A stretch of DNA of 37,684 nucleotides from Candidatus Barnesiella excrementavium (GTDB taxonomy: Bacteria; Bacteroidota; Bacteroidia; Bacteroidales; Barnesiellaceae), in NCBI GenBank assembly GCA_019115485.1, contig DXDM01000035.1, positions 1 through 37,684 of the forward strand, given 5' to 3'. Position 1 is the stretch's first letter. Every line of letters starts with the position of its first letter. Under the pieces are notes generated by a model. That model searched no databases, was not told where the DNA came from, and was given only the letters and a program-made list of their open reading frames with translations. This document shows, one piece after another, positions 8,207-15,562 of the stretch. Made by a program: the position numbers and the translations under genes.

Positions 8207-9594
8207 AGTGGTTTCTTTTTGTGTGCAATGATGTAAACGGGACAGTAGGTGAGGGTAATCTCTTGCGTCTTGCCGAATGTTTCGCGGTATCGTTTAATAA
8301 AGTTCAGTCCCTGGCACCGGTTGCCCGATGTCCCGGTCACGCCGGTGTCGCGCAGGTGTCGCAGCAAATCGACCGGTGAGTCGAAGTGCAGGGTATACTC
8401 CTCATGCTCGAAGGTGTCGAGTTGGAAATAGCGCTCGAAGAGCTGTTGCAACGAGTCGCTTTCCCAATAGGGCATCTCGGCCGTTGCGAGGGTGCGAATT
8501 TCGGGCAGGTTCCCGGCGACAAACGAACTGACGGCTATCGTTCCCCCGTCGGAGAGAAGTCTCGCCATTCGTTGCAGGAATCCTTCCAGATCGGTGAACC
8601 ATTGAATGGTCGAAGCCGATGCGATTAAGTCGTATGGTCCCTCAAAATCGAGTTTCTCGGCATCACCTGCCATGAAGTCGAGGCGGTCGAAAGGCAGTTG
8701 CCCGATGCGGCTTTTCATTTCGGGCGAAAGGTCGTTCACGGTAAACAGAGCCTGAGGGAAGCGATTGAGCAGCAGCCGGGTCAGTTTGCCGGTGCCGCAC
8801 CCGATTTCCAGTATATTGCGATACTCCTCGCCCGGGCGGTCGGGTATCATTTCGTTCAGTCGACGGGCAATCCGGTCTTGAACAAGTCCCTCCTGTTCGT
8901 AGGTGGAGGCAGCCTGTTCAAAGCGAGTTCGGATAATCGTCTTGTCGAATCTTCGACCCAGAACGATGGGACGGAAGGGCAGGTAGTGTGCCGCATCGAG
9001 GGTGGTGACCGGGGTATCTCCCGCCCAGGCTCTCAGTTGGTTCTCGGGCGGGAAGATGCGATCTTGCAGACCGACGATGGCCTGGTCCCAGGAAAAGCGG
9101 GGTACCGGGTGCCGGGCAATGGCCTCGCCTATGGCGACCAGCTCGGTGCGCAGACTCTCGATGTCGCGCTCGGGTACCGTTTCGAGGAAGCGGGCCAGGG
9201 TGTGACGGTCGTTACACATGCGGCGGTAGAACTTGTGCAGACTCGTCGGGTCGAGGTGGTCGAGTGTCGCTTGAAATATGGCCGGGTCGATGCCCCGTTG
9301 CGGGTCGATTCCGCAAGGTGTGCCGTTGATGGCCGTGGCGTGTCGCAGGGGTAACCCGGCTTCGGGGAGTGTGACCGAGGCGGCCCATACCCCGAACGAC
9401 CAGGCATAGACCTCGATGTTTTTATAGGCTCGCAGAGGAGTCGGGTCGAAGTCGAGCGAGGTGTAGTCGTAGCAGATACAACAGTCGCAGCCGATGTGGT
9501 CGAGTTCGGCAAAAGGACGGCAATCCATTCCCCAACCGGCAAAGAAGAGGAGCAGGTCGTCGGTACCCCGCTGTGAGATGAATGTCTGTATCAT
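8203..9594 (-). CDS. bioC: BioG-BioC fusion: pimeloyl-ACP methyl ester esterase plus malonyl-ACP O-methyltransferase
   Basis: 463 residues. Residues 1 to about 210 match BioG (DUF452 alpha/beta hydrolase): LLLFFAGWGMD near the start, nucleophile Ser66 in AWSFGVWA and a late His203 in AAHYLPF. From about 213 it is a class I methyltransferase of BioC type: SAM loop LEIGCGTGKLT, ASASTIQWF, and the BioC signature DLLRHLRDTGVTGT. BioC masks malonyl-ACP as a methyl ester to start pimelate synthesis and BioG removes the methyl group at the end, so one polypeptide opens and closes the pathway. The reading frame extends upstream to 9924, but the ATG at 9594 overlaps the bioF stop (ATGA) and starts at the BioG N terminus. 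Confidence 0.9.
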   Translation of the reverse strand: MIQTFISQRGTDDLLLFFAGWGMDCRPFAELDHIGCDCCICYDYTSLDFDPTPLRAYKNIEVYAWSFGVWAASVTLPEAGLPLRHATAINGTPCGIDPQRGIDPAIFQATLDHLDPTSLHKFYRRMCNDRHTLARFLETVPERDIESLRTELVAIGEAIARHPVPRFSWDQAIVGLQDRIFPPENQLRAWAGDTPVTTLDAAHYLPFRPIVLGRRFDKTIIRTRFEQAASTYEQEGLVQDRIARRLNEMIPDRPGEEYRNILEIGCGTGKLTRLLLNRFPQALFTVNDLSPEMKSRIGQLPFDRLDFMAGDAEKLDFEGPYDLIASASTIQWFTDLEGFLQRMARLLSDGGTIAVSSFVAGNLPEIRTLATAEMPYWESDSLQQLFERYFQLDTFEHEEYTLHFDSPVDLLRHLRDTGVTGTSGNRCQGLNFIKRYRETFGKTQEITLTYCPVYIIAHKKKPL

Positions 9595-10754
9595 AGGCTC
9601 GATTGAATCTGTTGCAAGGTGGTGATGAGTCGGTCGATATCGGTGTCGCTGCACTCGGCATTCAACGAAATTCTCAGTCGAGATGTACCCGGTGGTACCG
9701 TGGGTGGACGGACGGGCAGGAGGTAAAAGCCCTCGTGTTGCAGACTCAGGGCAACCTCGACGGCGCGCTCCGATTCGCCCAGTACATAGGGTATGATGTG
9801 GCTGCTGCTCACGATACCGCCGTTGAGCGGATTGAGTACCGCACGCACCCGACGACCAATCTGGGCCAGATGCACCCGACGCTCTTGCATGTCGCATATC
9901 TTGTTGACGATGAAGAGGGTCCATTCCAGATTGACGGGGGGCAGGGCCGTGGTGAAGATCAGGGGGCGCATGGTGTTGACCAGATACTGTTTCATCGTTT
10001 CGGAGCAGACGACAAAGGCCCCCATCGAAGCGGCAGCCTTGCCAAAGGTCCCTACCAGAAAGTCAATATCGCCGATGACACCTTGCTCCTCGGCACACCC
10101 CAGTCCGAGTTTCCCCCTCACACCGAAGGCATGCGCCTCGTCGAGGTAGAGGTAGACTTGGGGATATCGCCGTTTCAGGGCGACCAGCCGGGGCAAATCG
10201 CTTTCGTCTCCGTCCATGCTGAAAATGCTCTCGGTGACGATGAATATGCGTTCATACTGCTCTGCATTCTCGGCAACCAGCCGTTCCAGTTGCTCGTAAT
10301 TGTTGTGCCGATAGCGTATGCACCGGGCTTTGGAGAGTCTGATACCGTCGACGATACTCGCATGAACCAGTTTGTCGGCCAGTATCAGCGAGCGACTGTC
10401 GGTCACAGCCGGCAGGATTCCGCTGTTGGCGTGGTAGCCGCTGTTGAAGACGAGGGCGCTTTCGGCCCCGTAGAGCTGGGTCAGCCGCTTTTCAAGCCGG
10501 GTATAGGCGGAATAGTTGCCGGTGAGCAGACGCGACGAGGTGGAGGAGAAGCGGCAGGTCTGCGGGTCGAGTGTTTGCAGGAACTCGCTCTTCAACGCCA
10601 CGTTGTCGGCCAGCCCCAGATAGTCGTTCGACGAGAGATTCAGCATGGAGACTCCGTCGCGCACCAGATACAACCCTTGGGGTTCCATATCGGGCAACTT
10701 GCGCAGATTACCGTTGTGGGCGAGGGTATCGAGCTGTGAAGAGTAACGGTCCAT
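9591..10754 (-). CDS. bioF: 8-amino-7-oxononanoate synthase BioF
   Basis: 387 residues, fold-type I PLP enzyme of the alpha-oxoamine synthase family. Visible: LSSNDYLGLADN near the N terminus, the glycine-rich cofactor region, LYLDEAHAFGVRG with the PLP-contacting Asp and His, and the Schiff-base lysine in GTFGKAAASMGA (about residue 237). It condenses pimeloyl-ACP with L-alanine to give KAPA. The gene is 2 nt from bioA and overlaps the BioG-BioC start by ATGA. A related CoA ligase (Kbl) is the main alternative, but the operon settles it as BioF. Confidence 0.93.
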   Translation of the reverse strand: MDRYSSQLDTLAHNGNLRKLPDMEPQGLYLVRDGVSMLNLSSNDYLGLADNVALKSEFLQTLDPQTCRFSSTSSRLLTGNYSAYTRLEKRLTQLYGAESALVFNSGYHANSGILPAVTDSRSLILADKLVHASIVDGIRLSKARCIRYRHNNYEQLERLVAENAEQYERIFIVTESIFSMDGDESDLPRLVALKRRYPQVYLYLDEAHAFGVRGKLGLGCAEEQGVIGDIDFLVGTFGKAAASMGAFVVCSETMKQYLVNTMRPLIFTTALPPVNLEWTLFIVNKICDMQERRVHLAQIGRRVRAVLNPLNGGIVSSSHIIPYVLGESERAVEVALSLQHEGFYLLPVRPPTVPPGTSRLRISLNAECSDTDIDRLITTLQQIQSSL

Positions 10755-10756
10755 GT

Positions 10757-12034
10757 CTATTTCAGATTTTTAACCACGTCGACCAGTGCCGAGGTGAGAG
10801 TGGTGAGTTGTTCGCTGGTGATGATGAACGGCGGCATGATGTAGACCAGCTTCCCGAAGGGACGCACCCACACCCCGTGCTCGACAAATTGCCGTTGAAT
10901 GGAGGCCATGTCGACCGGCTTTTTCGTCTCGATGACTCCGATGGCTCCCAGCACCCGCACGTCGGCTACCTGAGGCAGCGAAGCGGCCGGGGCCAATTCG
11001 CGTTTCAACTGAGCTTCGATGGCGGCGACTTTGGCCTGCCAGTTCGACGAGAGCAACAGCGAGACCGAAGCGTGGGCGATGGCACAGGCCAGCGGGTTGC
11101 CCATGAAGGTGGGGCCGTGCATGAAGACTCCGGGATTCCCGCGCGAGATGGTATCGGCCACCTCGTGGGTGGTAAGGGTGGCCGCCAGGGTCAGGTATCC
11201 GCCGGTGAGCGCTTTGCCTATGCACATGATGTCGGGCGTGACACCGGCATGTTCCCAGGCAAAGAGTTTACCGGTGCGGCCGAATCCGGTAGCTATTTCG
11301 TCGAAGATAAGCAGCAGGTTATATTGGTCGCACAATGCACGGGCTTCGCGCAGGAACTGCGGGTGGTAGAACCACATGCCGCCCGCACCCTGCACGATGG
11401 GTTCGAGAATGAGTGCGGCCAGTTCGTCGTGATGTGCTGCGATGGAGGCTTTGAGCGGTTCGATGCAGGTGGGGTCCCATTCGTCGTCGAAGCGGCAGGA
11501 GGGCGAGGGGACGAAATAGCGCACCGGCAGGGCACTGCCGAAGATGGAGTGCATGCCCGTCACCGGGTCGCATACCGACATGGCGTTCCACGTGTCGCCG
11601 TGGTAGCCCGACCGTATGGTGATGAAGTTGCACTTTTTCGATTCTCCACGCGAGTACCAGTATTGCACCGCCATCTTCAAGGCAATCTCGACCGATACCG
11701 AGCCCGAGTCGCAGTAGAAGATGTGTTGCATGGTCGAGGGGACAATCTGCAAAAGCAGTTTGCCCAGCTCGATGGCCGGACGGTGGGTAAGTCCGCCGAA
11801 CATCACGTGCGACATGGATTTGAGTTGCTCTTCGGCAGCCCGGTTCAATACCGGGTGGTTGTATCCGTGAACGGCAGCCCACCACGACGACATGCCGTCG
11901 ATGAGTCGTTCGCCGCTTTCGAGTTCGATATAGACCCCTTCGGCCCGTTTCACCGGGTAGCAAGGTAGGGGATTGATGGTCGAGGTATAGGGGTGCCACA
12001 GATGTTCGGCATCGAAATTATCGGTCATAAGCAT
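10757..12034 (-). CDS. bioA: Adenosylmethionine-8-amino-7-oxononanoate aminotransferase BioA
   Basis: 425 residues from the ATG at 12034 (an ATG at 12028 is an equal alternative). Class III aminotransferase with HLWHPYTST near the N terminus, [15 protein letters not shown], the [12 protein letters not shown] motif, the PLP lysine in [11 protein letters not shown], and [13 protein letters not shown]. It converts KAPA to 7,8-diaminopelargonate with SAM as amino donor. The open frame extends to 12178, but that stretch runs through a terminator hairpin and lacks BioA similarity. First structural gene of the operon; the terminator at 12064-12103 lies only 30 nt upstream of the start. Confidence 0.93.
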   Translation of the reverse strand: MLMTDNFDAEHLWHPYTSTINPLPCYPVKRAEGVYIELESGERLIDGMSSWWAAVHGYNHPVLNRAAEEQLKSMSHVMFGGLTHRPAIELGKLLLQIVPSTMQHIFYCDSGSVSVEIALKMAVQYWYSRGESKKCNFITIRSGYHGDTWNAMSVCDPVTGMHSIFGSALPVRYFVPSPSCRFDDEWDPTCIEPLKASIAAHHDELAALILEPIVQGAGGMWFYHPQFLREARALCDQYNLLLIFDEIATGFGRTGKLFAWEHAGVTPDIMCIGKALTGGYLTLAATLTTHEVADTISRGNPGVFMHGPTFMGNPLACAIAHASVSLLLSSNWQAKVAAIEAQLKRELAPAASLPQVADVRVLGAIGVIETKKPVDMASIQRQFVEHGVWVRPFGKLVYIMPPFIITSEQLTTLTSALVDVVKNLK

Positions 12035-12063
12035 ACAATTTTTTAAGGTTGAGAATTGGGTAT

Positions 12064-12103
12064 AAAAAAACCGATACAGACGGTCGATTGACCGTTGTAC
12101 CGG
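12064..12103 (-). terminator. Attenuator-like terminator directly upstream of bioA
   Basis: On the minus strand, CCGGTACAACGGTC (12103-12090) pairs with GACCGTCTGTATCGG (12085-12071) apart from one bulge, with loop AATC, and is followed by seven T's (12070-12064). It stands between a promoter at about 12455 and the bioA start, so it would stop leader transcripts before the operon unless relieved. The 9-nt piece TACAACGGT of its 5' arm is repeated 41 nt upstream (12140-12132). Confidence 0.8.
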
Positions 12104-12448
12104 GATAGAACTTACTGTATGATAGATGAATACCGTTGTAGCACGCGCCACAAGGTGCGATCGCCTCAGACGCAACACTCCCCGCCGTTACCCATGCTGG
12201 CACGAGAAGTGATTCGGGTGAAGCATCGTCGGGTAGGACTCCGTCGTCTCTTCTTTCTCTCGACAGGTTGTACCCGTGTGGGGCGAGTAGCAGAAGTCCC
12301 TTTCGCAAGGATTGGTCGGCAATCTCCTTGCGCACGCACCCGATGTTGATGCATCGGCCTATGCTGCAAAAGGTAGAATAGCTGTGACGATTCCAGCGAC
12401 GGAATCGTACACGACGAATCGAAAAGGGAGTTACGGTCTGCATACAGG
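12064..12448 (-). ncRNA. Structured leader RNA of the biotin operon (unidentified; candidate riboswitch or attenuator)
   Basis: About 375 nt between a -7 element and the pre-bioA terminator. Stable local hairpins are visible: ACGATTCC/GGAATCGT with 6-nt loop (12387-12408); CCGATG/CATCGG (12340-12357); and CGCAAGG-ATTG / CAAT-CCTTGCG, 11 bp with a 2-nt bulge (12304-12332). The upstream duplicate TACAACGGT (12140-12132) and the neighbouring ATACAG (12120-12115) can pair with the 3' arm of the terminator, giving a mutually exclusive antiterminator. I do not recognise a TPP, cobalamin, SAM, RNase P, tmRNA or SRP signature. An open frame crosses the region, but its Arg/Ser/Cys-rich translation does not look like a protein. 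It could also be a free-standing small RNA. Confidence 0.55.
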
Positions 12449-12450
12449 GG

Positions 12451-12458
12451 CAAAAGTA
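12451..12458 (-). promoter_or_regulatory. -7 element of the biotin leader
   Basis: TACTTTTG on the minus strand (12458-12451) matches TAnnTTTG. Transcription would begin near 12446. No convincing -33 element is seen at 19-21 bp upstream. A 17-nt palindrome, GTGAAAAG-A-CTTTTCAC (12519-12535), lies farther upstream and could bind a regulator. Confidence 0.55.
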
Positions 12459-12518
12459 CAAAAAATAATCTTTCCCTATCGGGTTGTCGGGTGGTATTTT
12501 CATAAATCTTTCATACGG

Positions 12519-12535
12519 GTGAAAAGACTTTTCAC
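12519..12535. promoter_or_regulatory. 17-nt palindrome between the divergent bio leader and lipoprotein promoters
   Basis: GTGAAAAG and CTTTTCAC are perfect inverted arms about a central A. It lies about 60-75 bp upstream of the bio -7 element and about 65 bp before the first promoter repeat of the lipoprotein gene. Operator function is only a possibility; a hairpin at the 5' side of either unit is equally possible. Confidence 0.35.
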
Positions 12536-12554
12536 TCTATTGGTGGTCTATTGG

Positions 12555-12718
12555 GATTCGGCTTGGCCGGGTTAACCCGTTGAAAACTTCGTTTTCTGTT
12601 TGCCATGGCACTCGCCTTGGGCTATATTTAGAGAATATAGGATTCGGCTCGACCGGGGCAAACTTGAAAACTTCGTTTTCTGTTTGCCCCGGCGCTCGCC
12701 TTTCATTATATTTGTAAC
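12555..12718 (+). repeat. Tandem imperfect repeat, about 86-bp unit, each with a palindrome and promoter elements
   Basis: Copy 1 begins GATTCGGCTTGGCCGG at 12555 and copy 2 GATTCGGCTCGACCGG at 12641. Both contain GAAAACTTCGTTTTCTGTTTG and an ACTCGCCTT/GCTCGCCTT segment. In copy 2 the arms CCGGGGCAAAC (12653-12663) and GTTTGCCCCGG (12682-12692) are a perfect 11-bp inverted repeat around an inner GAAAAC/GTTTTC pair. In copy 1 the outer arms have decayed. Each copy ends in a -33/-7 promoter pair with identical 20-bp spacing. Confidence 0.8.
12683..12714 (+). promoter_or_regulatory. Promoter of the lipoprotein-murB operon
   Basis: TTTG (12683-12686), 20-bp spacer, TATATTTG (12707-12714): a very good Bacteroidetes promoter. 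The -33 lies inside the 3' arm of the repeat palindrome. The ATG at 12735 is about 14 nt after the expected start site. The first repeat copy has TTTG (12599-12602), 20 bp, and TATATTTA (12623-12630), a likely weakened version. Confidence 0.75.
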
Positions 12719-12734
12719 CAATAAGAGAAAGGAT

Positions 12735-13670
12735 ATGAAAATTGGATTGATTTATATGGCAGCCGTACTCCTCGGGGTATCGCTCTCCTCGTGTTTTACC
12801 GGGGTGGAGAGTACCGGGAAAATCACGTTGCCCGAAGAGACAAAGGCCGAAACACAAAGCCCCGAAGATGCTTTTATCGAATCCTATTTCGTGCCGCAGG
12901 GGTGTGACTCGTGGCGGATAGGAAAGACCTTCTACTATACCGACGAAAAACTTTCGTTTGTCTTTCAAGCCGAGCAACCTACCTTCCCCGACAGTGTTTC
13001 ATTGAAGGGTAAGATTTTTACCTATACGGGTAGCGTCGAGGAGAGTCCTTTCGGGGGTGAAAAGAAGGTGGTATTGCTGTTTGAATGCGAAGGTCACAGA
13101 TTCCGCTACGATACTGATAAGACCCGCGCCGAAATCGTCCGATTGAAATATACGCCTCTGATTCCTCCTTTCATCGACCTCGATGATTTGAATACGGCTC
13201 GTTCGTTATTGAAAGGTCGCACCTTGTATATCAAGACTCCCATGTGGTACAACCGGGAGGGTGAGGCTATCGACGGGCGCAAGCTGGTGCCGGTCGAGGT
13301 ACTCGATATTCGTCCGGGGAACAACGTGCTGCCGGTCGAGGTGTGGTTCAAGGACGACAAGGGTAACGAGGCCGGTGTCTTCATGTCGCTGCTGACCTCC
13401 GAGCGTTCGCAGTATATTACCTTCGACCGGTTGTTTTCCTTCTCCAATCCTCGTTTGCAATACAAGGAGATACAGGACGAGGCTTGGGAACAGATTACAC
13501 TGGGGCGGGTAAAGAAAGGTATGACCAAAGCCGAGTGCAAGTTGTCGCTGGGCAATCCCAACGAGGTGAAAAAGATACCCACTTACAGCGGGTTGAAAGA
13601 ACAATGGGTGTACAACACGGGGGCTTATCTCTTTTTTGTCGACGGTTTGCTCTCGGAATATAGATTATAG
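12735..13670 (+). CDS. Lipoprotein with C-terminal BamE/SmpA-like segment
   Basis: 311 residues from the ATG at 12735; the frame is open upstream to 12600 but that part crosses the promoter repeat. A lipoprotein signal peptide ends in the lipobox SLSSC. Most of the chain is unrecognised beta-rich sequence. The last ~60 residues (LGRVKKGMTKAECKLSLGNP .. LKEQWVYNTGAYLFFVDGLL) have the pattern of the BamE/SmpA/OmlA fold. That fold occurs in outer-membrane assembly factors but also in unrelated inhibitors, so no function is claimed. The stop (13668-13670) is one base from the murB start. Confidence 0.65.
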   Translation: MKIGLIYMAAVLLGVSLSSCFTGVESTGKITLPEETKAETQSPEDAFIESYFVPQGCDSWRIGKTFYYTDEKLSFVFQAEQPTFPDSVSLKGKIFTYTGSVEESPFGGEKKVVLLFECEGHRFRYDTDKTRAEIVRLKYTPLIPPFIDLDDLNTARSLLKGRTLYIKTPMWYNREGEAIDGRKLVPVEVLDIRPGNNVLPVEVWFKDDKGNEAGVFMSLLTSERSQYITFDRLFSFSNPRLQYKEIQDEAWEQITLGRVKKGMTKAECKLSLGNPNEVKKIPTYSGLKEQWVYNTGAYLFFVDGLLSEYRL

Positions 13671-13671
13671 T

Positions 13672-14688
13672 ATGATAAGAATAGAAGAAAATTGTTTTAT
13701 CAAGGAGCGGCATACGTTTCGCATGCCGGTATATGCCCGGTGGTTTGTCGAATATGACACCGTTGGCGATTTGATTTCGCTGCTGCACTCCGATTTGTTG
13801 CGCAATCACCCTTTTCTGCCGATAGGCGGGGGGAGCAACCTGCTGTTCGTGCACGAGCACTATGACGGGGTGCTGTTGCACTCGGTCATACGCGATGTGA
13901 CTGTCTTGAACGAGACCGATTCGGAGGTGCTTGTCAAGGTGGGCGCGGGGGTCGTGTGGGACGATTTTGTGGCCCACTGCGTGTCGCACGGTTGGGGCGG
14001 AGTCGAGAACCTGTCGTATATCCCGGGCGAGGTAGGTGCCAGTGCCGTGCAGAACATCGGTGCTTATGGCGTGGAGGTGAAAGATATTATCCACGAAGTG
14101 GAGACTATCGAAATTGCGACGGCTACCCCTCGCATCTTCACGAATGCCGAATGTGAGTATGGCTATCGCAGCAGCATCTTCAAACATGCGTTGAAAGGGA
14201 AGTACATCGTTACGGCAGTCGTTTATCGGTTGCAGAAGAATCCCAGCTTGCATCTGGATTACGGCAACCTGCGCCACTCGTTACCCGAGGGCGACATTAC
14301 CATTGCCGACGTGCGTCGGGCGGTTATCGACATACGTCGCTCCAAGTTGCCCGAACCCGACAAATACGGCAGTGCCGGCAGTTTCTTTATGAACCCGGTT
14401 ATTCCGGTCGAGCAGTATGAGGCTTTGAAGGTCACCTATCCCGACATGCCTCACTACGAGGTCGATGCGACTCATGTCAAGGTTCCTGCCGGTTGGCTCA
14501 TAGACCGCTGTGGCTGGAAGGGCAAGGAGGAGGGTGGTGCTGCCGTGTATGAGAAGCAGTGCCTGGTACTTATCAATAAAAATAATGCATGCCCCGATGA
14601 TGTGGTGACACTGGCCGATAAAATCAAGCAATCGGTGCAGCAGACCTATGGCATAACCATCAATCCCGAGGTAAACTATATTGAATAA
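13672..14688 (+). CDS. murB: UDP-N-acetylenolpyruvoylglucosamine reductase MurB
   Basis: 338 residues, type I MurB. FAD-binding motifs GGGSNLLF and YIPGEVGASAVQNIGAYG are clear; YGYRSSIFK and GSAGSFFMNPVI with the proton-donor Ser follow; the C-terminal Glu is in NPEVNYI. It reduces UDP-GlcNAc-enolpyruvate to UDP-MurNAc with NADPH in the cytoplasm. The start ATG at 13672 follows the lipoprotein stop by one base; an in-frame start at 13636 would overlap that gene and adds nothing conserved. Likely co-transcribed with the downstream metallo-hydrolase. Confidence 0.95.
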   Translation: MIRIEENCFIKERHTFRMPVYARWFVEYDTVGDLISLLHSDLLRNHPFLPIGGGSNLLFVHEHYDGVLLHSVIRDVTVLNETDSEVLVKVGAGVVWDDFVAHCVSHGWGGVENLSYIPGEVGASAVQNIGAYGVEVKDIIHEVETIEIATATPRIFTNAECEYGYRSSIFKHALKGKYIVTAVVYRLQKNPSLHLDYGNLRHSLPEGDITIADVRRAVIDIRRSKLPEPDKYGSAGSFFMNPVIPVEQYEALKVTYPDMPHYEVDATHVKVPAGWLIDRCGWKGKEEGGAAVYEKQCLVLINKNNACPDDVVTLADKIKQSVQQTYGITINPEVNYIE

Positions 14689-14693
14689 ATCGT

Positions 14694-15455
14694 ATGATGC
14701 AGATCACTTTTTTGGGAACAGGCACGTCGACCGGAATACCGCAGATTGGCTGTACCTGTCCGGTTTGTACCTCGACCGACCCGAAAGATAACCGACTGAG
14801 AACCTCGGCTGTCGTTTCGGTAAACGGTAAGAACATACTCATCGATTGCGGCCCCGATTTCCGTCAGCAGGTGTTACGGGCCGGTATCGGTCGGATAGAT
14901 GCGGTACTGATTACACACATTCATTACGATCACACCGGGGGCATTGACGACCTGCGACCCTTTGGGGGCAAGCACACGCTGCCCATCTATTTGGAGCCGT
15001 CGGTAGCCGAGGGTATTCGCACCCGGTTGCCCTATTGCTTCGGCGACCATCTCTATCCCGGGGTACCCAATATCCGGTTGCAGGAGATCGGCGTAGAGCC
15101 TTTTGCCATAGAGAATATCGAGGTGACTCCCATTCGGGTGATGCACTATAAGTTGCCAATCCTGGGCTATCGTATAGGAGGACTGGTCTATATCACCGAT
15201 GCCCTCACGATTCCTAAGGCGGAATACGAAAAGATGAAACAGGTCGATGTGCTGGTCATCAATGCGCTGCGCAAACAACCGCATCTTTCGCATCAGACTC
15301 TGTCCGAAGCGTTGCGGGTCATCGAACGGGTACAGCCCCGGGAGGCCTATCTGGTACACATGAGCCATCATATGGGACTCACGGCCGAGGTCGAGAAGGA
15401 GCTACCACCCCATGTCCATTTCGCTTATGACGGACTGGTGGTCGAGAGTGTGTGA
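14694..15455 (+). CDS. MBL-fold metallo-hydrolase (PhnP/RNase Z-like)
   Basis: 253 residues (a second ATG three bases in is equally possible). Begins ITFLGTGTSTGIPQIGC, as in the PhnP-like phosphodiesterase subgroup, and keeps the zinc motif HIHYDHTGG, a histidine in RVMHYKL, the aspartate in VYITDAL and the terminal MSHHMG. An N-terminal CxCPVC cluster fits the PhnP-type structural zinc site. Members cleave cyclic phosphodiesters or RNA-like substrates; the one here cannot be named. Gap to murB is 5 nt. Confidence 0.8.
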   Translation: MMQITFLGTGTSTGIPQIGCTCPVCTSTDPKDNRLRTSAVVSVNGKNILIDCGPDFRQQVLRAGIGRIDAVLITHIHYDHTGGIDDLRPFGGKHTLPIYLEPSVAEGIRTRLPYCFGDHLYPGVPNIRLQEIGVEPFAIENIEVTPIRVMHYKLPILGYRIGGLVYITDALTIPKAEYEKMKQVDVLVINALRKQPHLSHQTLSEALRVIERVQPREAYLVHMSHHMGLTAEVEKELPPHVHFAYDGLVVESV

Positions 15456-15501
15456 TGACAGCCAGGCTACGGGCCGACCGATGAGAAAAAGATAAAAACA
15501 A

Positions 15502-15537
15502 GAGCGGGTCTGAAACATGAAGGTTTCAGACCCGCTC
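15502..15537. terminator. Strong bidirectional terminator after the murB operon
   Basis: A perfect 15-bp stem, GAGCGGGTCTGAAAC (15502-15516) and GTTTCAGACCCGCTC (15523-15537), with a 6-nt loop. It has an A-rich run upstream and a T-rich run downstream, so it serves both the MBL gene (+) and the OPT transporter (-). Confidence 0.9.
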
Positions 15538-15562
15538 GGTTTATTTTATGGCAACAACAATC

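Noticed and set aside
9603..11968. Long plus-strand open frames (378 and 465 codons) opposite bioF and bioA.
   Set aside because: They are mirror frames of well-conserved biotin genes, with translations lacking any recognisable family; typical of GC-rich shadow frames.
12071..12448. Bio leader as a known housekeeping RNA (RNase P, tmRNA, SRP RNA, 6S RNA).
   Set aside because: The conserved cores of these RNAs (for example the RNase P GAAAGTCC segment or a tRNA-like 3' end) are absent by eye; a covariance search would be decisive.
12018..12503. A 161-codon open frame on the minus strand across the bioA leader.
   Set aside because: Its translation is Arg/Ser/Cys-rich without domain features, it runs through a strong terminator hairpin, and it overlaps the bioA start in another frame. 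A structured RNA explains the region better.
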